Of a stretch of 64,000 nt of DNA, positions 24,817 through 32,290 are shown in pieces; positions within the stretch are counted from its first letter, which is position 1; every line of letters starts with the position of its first letter. The notes beneath the pieces are model-generated. The model saw only the letters and a program-made list of their open reading frames with translations, was not told the origin of the DNA and made no database searches. The DNA comes from an uncultured bacterium. Its GTDB lineage: Bacteria; Krumholzibacteriota; Krumholzibacteriia; LZORAL124-64-63. The stretch is taken from NCBI GenBank assembly GCA_903912525.1, contig CAIWHK010000065.1, forward strand, positions 185,679-249,678. Direction: 5' to 3'. The position numbers and the translations under genes were made by a program.

Positions 24817-25779
24817 ATGACCGGGGTCCGCTCGGCCGAAGACCAGGCCACCCACGAAAAATCAACCGCCGCAGCGAGTTCCGTGCTGGCGGCCGTGGGC
24901 CTGACTGCGTTCAAGGGCGCCGTCGGTTTGCTCACCAATTCGCTGGGAATTCTGGCCGAAGCGGTGCACTCGGCGCTCGACCTGGTGGCGGCATTCACCA
25001 CCTGGGTCGCCGTGCGCGCCTCGGGTCGGCCCGCGGATCAAAAGCATCAGTACGGACACGGCAAGATCGAGAACGTCTCGGCGCTGTTCGAGACGGGGTT
25101 GCTGCTGGCGACGGTCGTGTGGATCGTCTGGGAGTCCATCAGTCGCCTTATCAAGCCGTCGAACCACGTCGAGGTGACGTGGTGGTCGTTCGCGGTGATG
25201 ATCACGTCGATCGTCGTCGACGTCTCGCGCTCGCGCATGCTCTACGCCGCGGCGCGCAAGCACCGCTCGCAGGCGCTCGAGGCCGACGCGCTGCATTTCA
25301 GCACCGACATCTGGTCGTCGGCCGTCGTCGTGCTCGGGCTGGGGTTGTTGCTGCTGTCGCGCCACGTGCCGGCGCTCGCCTTCCTCAAGCACGGCGACAG
25401 CGTGGCGGCGCTGGCCGTCGCCGGCATCGTGACCTGGGTCGCGGTCAAGATGGGGTGGCGATCGCTGCAGGCGCTGCTCGATGCATCGCCGAGCGCTGGC
25501 GAGCACGAGACCATCCTGCGTGAGATCGGCGCGATGACCGGCGTGACCGATGTGCACGACGTGCGCATCCGCGCCGCGGGCGGCAGTTGGTTCGTCGACA
25601 TGCACGTGACCGTCGACGGCAACCTGTCGGTGCGTGAGTCACACGCGATCACCGAACAGATCGAGGAACGGGTGCGTGTGATCCTGCCCGGATCGGACGT
25701 CACCGTGCATGTCGAGCCGCACGCGGAACCCTCTGGAACAGCAGCAACTGCGGAAAGCGCGGCGGCCCCCGCCGAATAG
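24817..25779 (+). CDS. Cation diffusion facilitator (CDF) metal transporter
   Basis: The 320-residue exporter has six membrane helices and a cytoplasmic C-terminal domain (~residues 225-300). Metal-site residues are visible as HxxxD in TM2 (HSALD) and TM5 (HFSTD), the H-D pairing common to Zn/Co/Cd/Fe transporters, and the C-terminal domain has conserved His (DVHDVRIR, FVDMHVTV). The DQKHQYGHGKIE loop is typical. GGGAGAACCGC precedes ATG 24817. It may balance the metal importers near the hydrogenase, but there is no operon link. Confidence 0.9.
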   Translation: MTGVRSAEDQATHEKSTAAASSVLAAVGLTAFKGAVGLLTNSLGILAEAVHSALDLVAAFTTWVAVRASGRPADQKHQYGHGKIENVSALFETGLLLATVVWIVWESISRLIKPSNHVEVTWWSFAVMITSIVVDVSRSRMLYAAARKHRSQALEADALHFSTDIWSSAVVVLGLGLLLLSRHVPALAFLKHGDSVAALAVAGIVTWVAVKMGWRSLQALLDASPSAGEHETILREIGAMTGVTDVHDVRIRAAGGSWFVDMHVTVDGNLSVRESHAITEQIEERVRVILPGSDVTVHVEPHAEPSGTAATAESAAAPAE

Positions 25780-25865
25780 GGCAGCGGCTGCGCGGTTATG
25801 GGTTCATATTGTCAGGGTACTCCACCGGAGCAGAACGAAACCAATCCACTCAGGGAGTGTGAAAC

Positions 25866-26765
25866 ATGCGGAAGATCATCCTGCCGATCCTGGTCCTGGC
25901 GGCCATCGGGCTGGGCGGCTGGGCCGTCTCGCTGAACCAGAAGCTGGGGCAGAGCCAGGCCGACTACACTACGCTGCAGGCGCAGGAGCAGGCGACGAGC
26001 GCGCGCTACGCCGCGGCCATCGACGAGGTCGCGTCCATCCAGGAGAGCCTCAAGGGCATCGACCTCGGTGACACCGGCGCGCAGGCGCTGGAGACGCAGC
26101 TGTCCCAGGAGCAGAACCTGTCGAAGGACCAGGGCGAGCAGACCATGGCCCGCATCAACGAGATCAAGGCCGGCGTCGAGCACGCCAAGAACCGCATCGC
26201 CGATCTCGAGGACAAGCTGAAGAAGAGCGACACGAAGGTCGCCGGCCTCGATAAGCTGATCAAGGGCCTGCGCGCGACGGTGGTCGAGCGCGAGGCGCAG
26301 ATCGCCCAGCTGACCACGCGCGTGACCGAACTGCAGACCGAGGTCACCGGGCTGAAGGTCGAAGTGGCCACCGGCCAGGAGACCATCCGCGTGAAGGAAG
26401 AGACGATCCAGCAGCAGACCGCGACGCTGGAGGACAAGCGCCGGCACATCGGCACCATCTACTACACGGTGGGCACCAAGAAGGAGCTGGCGCGCGCCGG
26501 CCTGATCGAGTCGAAGGGTGGGCTGCTCGGCCTCGGCAAGACCGTGCGCCCGACCGGCCAGACCGAGGGCGGCAACTTCACGGCGCTGGACACGGACCAG
26601 GAGACGGTCATCTCCATCGAGGCCAAGAAGGCCCGCATCATCACGGCCCAGCCGGCGTCGAGCTACTCGATCGAGATGGACGGCGCCGCGACCACGACGC
26701 TGCGCATCACCGACCGCGAGGCGTTCCGGGCGATCAAGTACGTGATCATCCTGAAGGAAGACTAG
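25866..26765 (+). CDS. Membrane-anchored coiled-coil protein of unknown function
   Basis: The 299-residue protein has an N-terminal hydrophobic anchor (ILPILVLAAIGLGGWAVSL), then ~170 residues of heptad-rich coiled coil (residues 25-195), and a C-terminal beta-rich domain (~197-299) beginning IGTIYYTVGTKKELARAG and containing a stretch that looks like a single globular unit. The anchor plus coiled coil suggests a periplasmic rod tethered to the inner membrane. ATG follows GGGAGTGTGAAAC. No family recognised. Confidence 0.7.
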   Translation: MRKIILPILVLAAIGLGGWAVSLNQKLGQSQADYTTLQAQEQATSARYAAAIDEVASIQESLKGIDLGDTGAQALETQLSQEQNLSKDQGEQTMARINEIKAGVEHAKNRIADLEDKLKKSDTKVAGLDKLIKGLRATVVEREAQIAQLTTRVTELQTEVTGLKVEVATGQETIRVKEETIQQQTATLEDKRRHIGTIYYTVGTKKELARAGLIESKGGLLGLGKTVRPTGQTEGGNFTALDTDQETVISIEAKKARIITAQPASSYSIEMDGAATTTLRITDREAFRAIKYVIILKED

Positions 26766-26787
26766 ACGCGGTCGATGGACGAAAGAA

Positions 26788-26820
26788 GGCCCGCCGGTTG
26801 CGAGAACCGGCGGGCCTTTT
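26788..26820 (+). terminator. Bidirectional intrinsic terminator
   Basis: Twelve-base stem GGCCCGCCGGTT (26788-26799) / AACCGGCGGGCC (26805-26816) with a five-base loop, TTTT after it on the plus strand and A-rich sequence before it. It sits between convergent genes and serves both. Confidence 0.9.
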
Positions 26821-26849
26821 CATGTCCGGCTGCGAATCCGGCCGCGGGA

Positions 26850-27599
26850 CTAGCGCCGCCCGCTCAGCAACCGCAGCAGGTACCAGAACATCAGCGCCAC
26901 CGACGCGAACAGCTCGAGCGCCGCGCCCACCGGCCTGTCGCTGGGCCAGTAGCGGATGATGTTCGACGTATCGTAGAGGATGGCGCCGCCCGCGAACGCG
27001 ACCATGATCAGCGAGAACCACGTGCCGAGGTTCCAGCCGAAGAAGACGCCGCCGGCGATGGCCACCAGCGCCAGCACGCCGGCCCAGCGCAGGATGCCGC
27101 CCAGGAACGTGAAGTCCCTGCGCGTCTGCCAGGCGATCAGCGTCAGGCCGACGAAGGCCAGCACCGTCAGGATGGCCGCGCTGGCGATGACGCCGCCGCC
27201 GGCCTTCATGTCGGCGATGAAGATCAGCGGCACGAAGATGATCGCCTGCGCAGCGACGTACAGCGCCAGCCCCAGCACCTGGATGCCGGTGCGGGAGGAA
27301 CGCCCGGCCACGCTGCGGGCCAGCCAGCCGACCAGCATGAAGCCGCCGAGGATCAGCATCCAGTTGGTGCCGGCCATGCCGCGGGCCAGCGCCTCGGCCT
27401 TGCCCGACTGGAACAGCCAGACTTCGAGCAGGATGAACGCTGCCACGGCCGCCATCAAATAGCCGTACACGCGCGTGACGAAGGTGGCGCGGATGGCGGT
27501 CTCGCGGTCGTGGGCGATGCCGGATGCGCGCAGCTCGTCGGCGGAGGCGGCGAGGGCGTCGGCGTCCTGATCGGGACGGCGGGAGTACTGGTCGTTCAT
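26850..27599 (-). CDS. Bax inhibitor-1 (YccA/UPF0005) family membrane protein
   Basis: The 249-residue protein has about seven hydrophobic segments after a polar N-terminal region of ~40 residues, and family-like stretches (TFVTRVYGYLMAAVA, FVGLTLIAWQTRRDFTFLGG, ILYDTSNIIRY). The Asp in ILYDTS and the one near the C-terminal helices are the pH-sensing pair positions in BsYetJ-like channels. ATG 27599 has AAAGGA upstream; the longer frame to 27719 has no support. It converges on the coiled-coil gene. Confidence 0.88.
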   Translation of the reverse strand: MNDQYSRRPDQDADALAASADELRASGIAHDRETAIRATFVTRVYGYLMAAVAAFILLEVWLFQSGKAEALARGMAGTNWMLILGGFMLVGWLARSVAGRSSRTGIQVLGLALYVAAQAIIFVPLIFIADMKAGGGVIASAAILTVLAFVGLTLIAWQTRRDFTFLGGILRWAGVLALVAIAGGVFFGWNLGTWFSLIMVAFAGGAILYDTSNIIRYWPSDRPVGAALELFASVALMFWYLLRLLSGRR

Positions 27600-27728
27600 G
27601 GGCGTGTCCTTTCGGAATGTGGTCCGGCGGAAAGAAAACCACATGGGGGGCCTGGTCGCAACCGTGGCCTGCAAACGCGGGCGGGCGGCGCCCGGTTCCC
27701 GGCCGGCTGGCCTGGACACCAGGGCAGG

Positions 27729-28016
27729 CTAGGCCGCCCGCGGCGCGGCAGATCCCCCGGCTGCGGCCAGCTGCGCCCGCTTGCGCAGCCGCGCGCCGAC
27801 GAACTGCCCGCCGAAGTAGCAGGGGACCGTGATCAGGAACGTCCACCAGGCGAAACCGATGTGCATCAGATGCCGCAGCAGGATGATGACGGGCACCATG
27901 GCGTGGATCGCCACGATCCACTGCCAGGAGAACTTGCGCACGCCCTGCCGCCAGTAGCCCATCGGGAGGTTGAGCACGAAGGTGAAGAGGCCCATGAGGA
28001 TCACGGAGAGCAGCAC
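27729..28016 (-). CDS. Small multi-helix membrane protein, function unknown
   Basis: The 95-residue protein starts with GTG 28016, preceded by AAGGACG. Two to three hydrophobic segments (LLSVILMGLFTFVLNLPMGYW; WIVAIHAMVPVIILLRHLMHIGFAWWTFLITVPCYFGGQ) cover most of it, with a basic C-terminal tail. It lies 129 bases upstream of the Bax-inhibitor gene and may be transcribed with it. The WxQGVRKFSWQW loop is distinctive but was not matched to a family. Confidence 0.65.
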   Translation of the reverse strand: MLLSVILMGLFTFVLNLPMGYWRQGVRKFSWQWIVAIHAMVPVIILLRHLMHIGFAWWTFLITVPCYFGGQFVGARLRKRAQLAAAGGSAAPRAA

Positions 28017-28130
28017 GGTGGTCGTCCTTGGTCGTCTGGGGTTCGGGCCGGTGGCGCCGCGGCGGCCGGCCGGGGGTGTTTCATGAAGGGGACAAAGTAC
28101 ATGCGGTTTGGGCCGGAGGCCAGCCGGGGG

Positions 28131-28148
28131 AGTTGCGCCGGCGCAAGT
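28131..28148. repeat. Dispersed palindrome, copy 8
   Basis: AGTTGCGCCGGCGCAAGT; core intact. A near-copy with one change follows at 28167-28180 and a half copy at 28201-28209, so this is the densest cluster in the window. Confidence 0.85.
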
Positions 28149-28233
28149 ACCACGAAGAGCAGACAGTTGCGCCGGCGCAGGTGCGCGAACCGGCCGAAAG
28201 TTGCGCCGGTCCCAATGGTTAAGTGGACGCGGC

Positions 28234-28353
28234 TCAGGGTTCGAGCACCGTCTCGAGCCGCGTGATCACCGAATCTCCCCGCGCGGCGACGAAGCCGGAC
28301 AGGGACTCGATCTGCTGCAGCAGCGCCGGGTCTGGAATCGGCGATGCACTGGA
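28234..28353 (-). pseudogene. Possible C-terminal gene remnant abutting a palindrome
   Basis: Read on the minus strand this gives about 40 codons ending in TGA at 28234-28236, with native-like sequence (PDPALLQQIESLSGFVAARG, then SVITRLETVLEP), G+C-rich third positions and no start codon. Upstream the frame runs straight into palindrome copy 9 and loses protein-like character. It looks like the tail of a helical protein whose front was deleted. No family can be named; chance is not excluded. Confidence 0.3.
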
Positions 28354-28371
28354 AATTGCGCCGGCGCAAGT
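28354..28371. repeat. Dispersed palindrome, copy 9
   Basis: AATTGCGCCGGCGCAAGT; core intact. It lies exactly at the broken edge of the coding-like remnant. Confidence 0.85.
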
Positions 28372-28526
28372 CGGGAAAGACGGGCCGATCCAAAGGACCG
28401 GGATTCACTGACGCCGAACCAATGCGCACATTGACCGCTTCAGGTGTCCGGAGATCTTGCGGTTCGGGATGATCGTGCGTTGAAATGTCGAGACACCCCG
28501 GAAATACCGTCCTCCGCGGAAGGATC

Positions 28527-29312
28527 ATGCGGTTGGCTCTCATGACACGCCCGGTTTCCCTGCTTCCGCTGGCCGGCGCGCTAGTGGTCCTGCTGCTTGT
28601 CGCGTGCGGGAACCAGCACGACGCGGCGCAGCCGACAGTGCCGCCGCCGGACCCTGCAAGCGCCACGCTCGGCGCCCACACGCTGGTAGGGCAGGAAGAT
28701 GGTTCCGCCGCCGCCGTCGCGCGCGCGCTGCCCCTGGCGACCGCGGACAGCGGCAGTTCGTTCATCGCTTTCTCCGCAGGCTATGCGTTGAATACTTCCA
28801 CGCCGTCGGACAACAAGGACAACCAGTGGCTGCGCTACGGCGATCCCGTCGTCTACGCGGGGTACGGCGGCAGGTTCGACGTCAAGGCGTACCTGGTCCA
28901 GGGCGGACAGGGCGGAACGAACCACCTCGTGTCGATCGAAAAGCCGGGCGAGCCGGCCGGCGAACTGACGATGCCGGTCGTCGAGATCCGGAACGGGGCC
29001 CGGCTTGTCGACGTCGCGCAAAACTACGCGCCGACCGGCACCCGGCTCGCCAGCGGCTCCGTGACAACGGACGGGCCCGCGCTGCTGGTCGCGTTCTGGT
29101 GGGGGGATGGTGGGGGCCTCCATCACACGGCCGTGCCCGACAACGGCTTCACGGTCATCGAGCAGTTCACTGACCTGCCGCCGGGCAGCGCCGTGCAGTG
29201 CGTCGTCGCCGCGCGCGAGGTGGCCGCCGCCGGGAACTACAGCGTGACGTGGTCCACCACGCCGGCCCAAGGCGCGCCGCTATGGGTTTTTGCGTTCGCC
29301 CCGCCTCGCTGA
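28527..29312 (+). CDS. Predicted lipoprotein, function unknown
   Basis: The 261-residue protein has a lipobox-like end to its signal peptide (ALVVLLLVAC), so it should be lipid-anchored after the Cys. The mature part is beta-rich and has repeated short Gly-rich strands, resembling some secreted discoidin- or jelly-roll-like domains (SSFIAFSAGYAL, GPALLVAFWWGDGGG, SVTWSTTPA). ATG 28527 has GGAAGG close upstream; ATG 28485 and 28542 are alternatives with poorer signals. No family was recognised. Confidence 0.72.
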   Translation: MRLALMTRPVSLLPLAGALVVLLLVACGNQHDAAQPTVPPPDPASATLGAHTLVGQEDGSAAAVARALPLATADSGSSFIAFSAGYALNTSTPSDNKDNQWLRYGDPVVYAGYGGRFDVKAYLVQGGQGGTNHLVSIEKPGEPAGELTMPVVEIRNGARLVDVAQNYAPTGTRLASGSVTTDGPALLVAFWWGDGGGLHHTAVPDNGFTVIEQFTDLPPGSAVQCVVAAREVAAAGNYSVTWSTTPAQGAPLWVFAFAPPR

Positions 29313-29337
29313 CTTGCCTCGCTGGTTTGCCCTGCCG

Positions 29338-29354
29338 ACTTGCGCCGGCGCAAG
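29338..29354. repeat. Dispersed palindrome, copy 10
   Basis: ACTTGCGCCGGCGCAAG followed by C in place of T; core intact. It lies between two co-directional lipoprotein genes. Confidence 0.85.
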
Positions 29355-29438
29355 CTCGTCGCCTCCACTGGACGCCCACGGCACGCAACGCTAGACTATG
29401 TGCCTCACAGCCAACCGCTCTTCCCAGAAAGGGCCGCC

Positions 29439-30248
29439 ATGAACCGCCGCCTGATCCTGACCATCGCAAGTCTGGCCGTCGTCACCGGCCTGCTGGCCGC
29501 CTGCGCCACCGTGCCGTTGACCGGCCGGCGCCAGTTGAACCTGATTCCCGACAGCCAGATGAACACGATGAGCTTCTCGCAGTACGACCAGGTGCTGAAG
29601 GAGAGCAAGCTCAGCAAGGACGCGGCGGCCACGGCGCAGGTCAAGCGCGTGGGCGTGAAGATCCAGGGCGCCGTCGAGAAGTACTTCCAGCAGCAGGGGC
29701 AGTCGCAGGCGCTGAACGGCTACGCGTGGGACTTCAACCTGATTGAGAGCGAGCAGGTCAACGCGTGGTGCATGCCGGGCGGCAAGGTCGCGTTCTACAC
29801 GGGTATTTTGCCGATCTGCAAGGACGACGCGGGCATCGGTGTGGTGATGGGGCACGAGGTGGCGCACGCGATCGCGCGGCACGGCGGCGAGCGCATGAGC
29901 CAGGAGCTCGCGGTGCAACTGGGCGGCGTCGCGCTGTCCGAGGCGGTGAAGAACAAACCCGAGGCGACGCGCAACCTGTGGCTGACCGCGTTCGGCGCCG
30001 GCACGCAGGTGGGCGTGCTGCTGCCGTTCAGCCGGCAGCACGAGAGCGAGGCCGATCGCCTCGGCCTGATCTTCATGGCGATGGCCGGCTACGATCCGCA
30101 AGTCGCGCCGAAATTCTGGGAGCGCATGGCGGCGGGCGGCGGCACGAAGCCACCCCAGTGGCTGAGCACGCACCCGGCCGACGAGACGCGCATACGTCAG
30201 TTGAACGAGTGGATGCCCGAGGCGCTGACATATTACCACCCGAAGTAG
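29439..30248 (+). CDS. M48-family zinc metalloprotease lipoprotein (LoiP/YcaL/Oma1-like)
   Basis: The 269-residue protein has a lipobox (LLAAC, about residues 18-22) and the peptidase motif HEVAH (~residue 140), with the third zinc ligand Glu in the later ESEAD. The NAWCMPGGKVAFYTGIL strand and the THPADETRI segment are hallmarks of the M48C/Oma1 subfamily, which handles misfolded outer-membrane proteins in the periplasm. AGAAAGGG precedes ATG 29439. The frame upstream to 29340 crosses a palindrome and is rejected. Confidence 0.92.
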   Translation: MNRRLILTIASLAVVTGLLAACATVPLTGRRQLNLIPDSQMNTMSFSQYDQVLKESKLSKDAAATAQVKRVGVKIQGAVEKYFQQQGQSQALNGYAWDFNLIESEQVNAWCMPGGKVAFYTGILPICKDDAGIGVVMGHEVAHAIARHGGERMSQELAVQLGGVALSEAVKNKPEATRNLWLTAFGAGTQVGVLLPFSRQHESEADRLGLIFMAMAGYDPQVAPKFWERMAAGGGTKPPQWLSTHPADETRIRQLNEWMPEALTYYHPK

Positions 30249-30327
30249 GGGCGATCGGCGCAACGTTCCGCGGGCATGAATTCCCAGTCGCCGCAACGGC
30301 GTTGCGGCAGGGCTTGAGCTTGTTAAG

Positions 30328-30357
30328 CGGCCCCCGTTTGAGGTGGGGGCCGTTTTT
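30328..30357 (+). terminator. Intrinsic terminator after the M48 protease gene
   Basis: CGGCCCCC (30328-30335) / GGGGGCCG (30345-30352) followed by TTTTT (30353-30357). A second hairpin, CCGCAAC-GGC-GTTGCGG (30291-30307), lies just upstream. A palindrome ACAACATGTTGT (30380-30391) follows in the promoter region of the next gene. Confidence 0.88.
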
Positions 30358-30429
30358 CATTTAACTAAAACACTGTTGGACAACATGTTGTGTCACGCTC
30401 CACTTGTTGACAATTATTTAACATATTTA

Positions 30430-30458
30430 TTGACCAAGCGCAGTCAGTATGATACGAT
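30430..30458 (+). promoter_or_regulatory. Promoter of the MvhD-like gene (extended -10)
   Basis: TTGACC (30430-30435), 17-base spacer, TACGAT (30453-30458) with extended TGA (30450-30452), in an A+T-rich island. Upstream lie a second TTGACA (30407-30412) and the dyad ACAACATGTTGT (30380-30391), a possible operator. Confidence 0.7.
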
Positions 30459-30498
30459 CCCAGTCTGAAAGTAGGCCATCCCTGAAGGAGTGACACAG

Positions 30499-30936
30499 AT
30501 GGATCCCGCTGCGACACCTCGACTCTCGGAACCCTCCATCACCGTCTTCATGTGCGAGCGCTGCGCCTCCGATATGCCACTGGCCCCGGCGGGCACGTGG
30601 TGCCGCGTGCACCGCGGCTGCATCGGTGAAGTGGACACGCCGCAGATCCGCGAGGCATTCGCGACCGGTGCCGACGGCGTGCTGATCCTGGGTTGCGTCG
30701 GACGCCAATGCAGCGTGCCGCGCGGCGACGTCTCCGAGTTCCGGCATATCCACCGGGCGAGCATGCTGCTGTCGCACATGGGGCTCGACCCCACGCGCCT
30801 GCATCGCGAGTGGGTCACGCCGCGCGAGACGCCGCGCCTGCCTGCGATTGTCGCCGCCTTCCGGCGCCGCGTGGCGGCGCTGCCGCCGCGGCACCTGGCG
30901 TCCGGGGAGCCTTCCGAGGCGACCTGCCAGGCCTGA
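30499..30936 (+). CDS. MvhD/HdrA-associated iron-sulfur protein (hydrogenase iron-sulfur subunit family)
   Basis: The 145-residue protein matches the MvhD/FrhD/FlpD domain that carries a [2Fe-2S] cluster and links hydrogenase or formate dehydrogenase to heterodisulfide reductase. Key elements: FMCERC (C19, C22), C35 and C41 in TWCRVHRGCIG, then EAFATGADGVLILGC with C66 and C71 before the usual helical region (ASMLLSHMGLDPTRLHREWV). GAAGGAG lies upstream of ATG 30499. It stands alone with its own promoter and terminator; no hdr or mvh gene is near, which is unusual. Confidence 0.8.
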   Translation: MDPAATPRLSEPSITVFMCERCASDMPLAPAGTWCRVHRGCIGEVDTPQIREAFATGADGVLILGCVGRQCSVPRGDVSEFRHIHRASMLLSHMGLDPTRLHREWVTPRETPRLPAIVAAFRRRVAALPPRHLASGEPSEATCQA

Positions 30937-30963
30937 CCGCACCTGGCGCAAACCGGCAATCGA

Positions 30964-30995
30964 ACGGCCCCCTGGATCGCTCCGGGGGGCCGTTC
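30964..30995 (+). terminator. Hairpin terminator between convergent genes
   Basis: AACGGCCCCC (30964-30973) / GGGGGCCGTT (30986-30995) with a short T-rich tail (CACTTTTC). It lies between the MvhD-like gene and the dehydrogenase on the opposite strand. Confidence 0.8.
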
Positions 30996-31017
30996 ACTTT
31001 TCACGCGACGCAGCAGG

Positions 31018-32139
31018 TCAGCAACGCTTGGCGATCGCCTCGGCCATGCCGGTGGTGGTCGTCGTGCCGCCCATGTCGTAGGTGCGGGCCTGGCCTTCCC
31101 TGATGACCTCGGCGACGGCGTTCTCCATGCGCACGGCCATGTCCTTCTCGCCCAGGTGGTCGAGCATCATCTTGGCCGACAGGATCATCGCGATGGGGTT
31201 CACCTTGTTCAGGCCGACGTACTTCGGGGCCGAGCCGTGGCTGGGCTCGAAGATGCCGATCTGGTCGCCCAGGTTGCCGCTGCAGGCGAAGCCGAGGCCG
31301 CCCACCAACTGCGCGCAGAGGTCGCTGAGGATGTCGCCGAACATGTTGCTCGACACCATCACGCCGTACTGCTCGGGGTTCTTGATCAGCCACATGCACA
31401 TGGCGTCGATGTTGGTCTCCCACAGCTCGATGCCGGGGTAGTCCTTGGCGATCTTGCGCGCCTCGCGCACCATCAGGCCGCTGGTCTCGCGCACCACGTT
31501 GGGCTTCTCGACCACGGTGACCGTCTTGTAGCCGAACTTCTTCGCGTACTCGAAGGCGTCGCGCACGATCTGCTGGCAGCCCAGGCGCGTCAGGACGCGC
31601 GCCGACACGGCGATGTCCTCGTTGGCCGTCTCGGCCAGGCGCTTGGTGGGGCCGGGCAGCGTCTTCATCATGACGTCGCGCAGTTCCTGCGGCAGCGGGT
31701 GCCATTCGATGCCCATGTACAGGTCTTCGGTGTTCTGGCGGAACACGACCATGTCCAGGCCGTCGCGGAAGTTCAGCGGGTTGCCCGCGTACGCCTTGCA
31801 CGGGCGCAGGTTGGTCCGCAGGTTGAACTCCTGGCGGAGGCGCACGATCGGGCTGCGGTAGACGTGGCCCTTGCCCTGCAGCGCCGGGATGAGTTCGGCC
31901 TCGGCCTCTTCCTTCGGCTTGCTGGTGATGGCGCCGAACAGCGCGGCGTCGACCCCGCGCAGCATCGCGATGGTGCGGTCGGGCAGCGCGTTGGCTTCCT
32001 GGCACCAGCTGTCCCAGCCGATGTCGCCGTGGATGTATTCGGCGTCGAAGCCGAGGGCGTCCAGGACGATGCGCGTGGCGTCCATCACGTCGACGCCCAC
32101 GCCGTCGCCGGGCATCCAGCCGATCCTGTACTTGGACAT
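31018..32139 (-). CDS. Isocitrate/isopropylmalate dehydrogenase family protein
   Basis: The 373-residue beta-decarboxylating dehydrogenase oxidises a 2-hydroxy acid with a 3-carboxyl (isocitrate, 3-isopropylmalate or a homologue) using NAD(P). The RxxxRxxxxLR substrate loop is seen as RLRQEFNLRTNLRP, with a metal-binding stretch near NIDAMCMWL and the C-terminal signature NMFGDILSDLCAQL. The first residues (MPGDGVGVDV) match the family GDGIGPE start. The co-factor loop points to NAD rather than NADP, but substrate cannot be set from sequence. No leu or TCA genes flank it. Confidence 0.9.
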   Translation of the reverse strand: MSKYRIGWMPGDGVGVDVMDATRIVLDALGFDAEYIHGDIGWDSWCQEANALPDRTIAMLRGVDAALFGAITSKPKEEAEAELIPALQGKGHVYRSPIVRLRQEFNLRTNLRPCKAYAGNPLNFRDGLDMVVFRQNTEDLYMGIEWHPLPQELRDVMMKTLPGPTKRLAETANEDIAVSARVLTRLGCQQIVRDAFEYAKKFGYKTVTVVEKPNVVRETSGLMVREARKIAKDYPGIELWETNIDAMCMWLIKNPEQYGVMVSSNMFGDILSDLCAQLVGGLGFACSGNLGDQIGIFEPSHGSAPKYVGLNKVNPIAMILSAKMMLDHLGEKDMAVRMENAVAEVIREGQARTYDMGGTTTTTGMAEAIAKRC

Positions 32140-32290
32140 GAGCGGTTTCCTCCTGCGAAGGGACGGGGGCCGGCCCGCTTCGGGGGCGCGGCGCGGTCGG
32201 GTTCACTGGGACAAAGATAGGCGCCGGGGACGCCTCCGCCAAGCCGTGGTCAAGGGGGCGGGGGGCGTCGAAACAGGGCCTGAGAGGGGG

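Larger units (their letters stand above)
28017..28526. other. Gene-free spacer rich in the dispersed palindrome
   Basis: This ~510-base gap holds two intact palindromes (28131, 28354), one with a single change (28167-28180, ending CAG) and a half copy (TTGCGCCGG at 28201-28209). Between them is a short coding-like remnant on the minus strand (28234-28353). No complete gene or clear promoter was seen. Confidence 0.6.
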
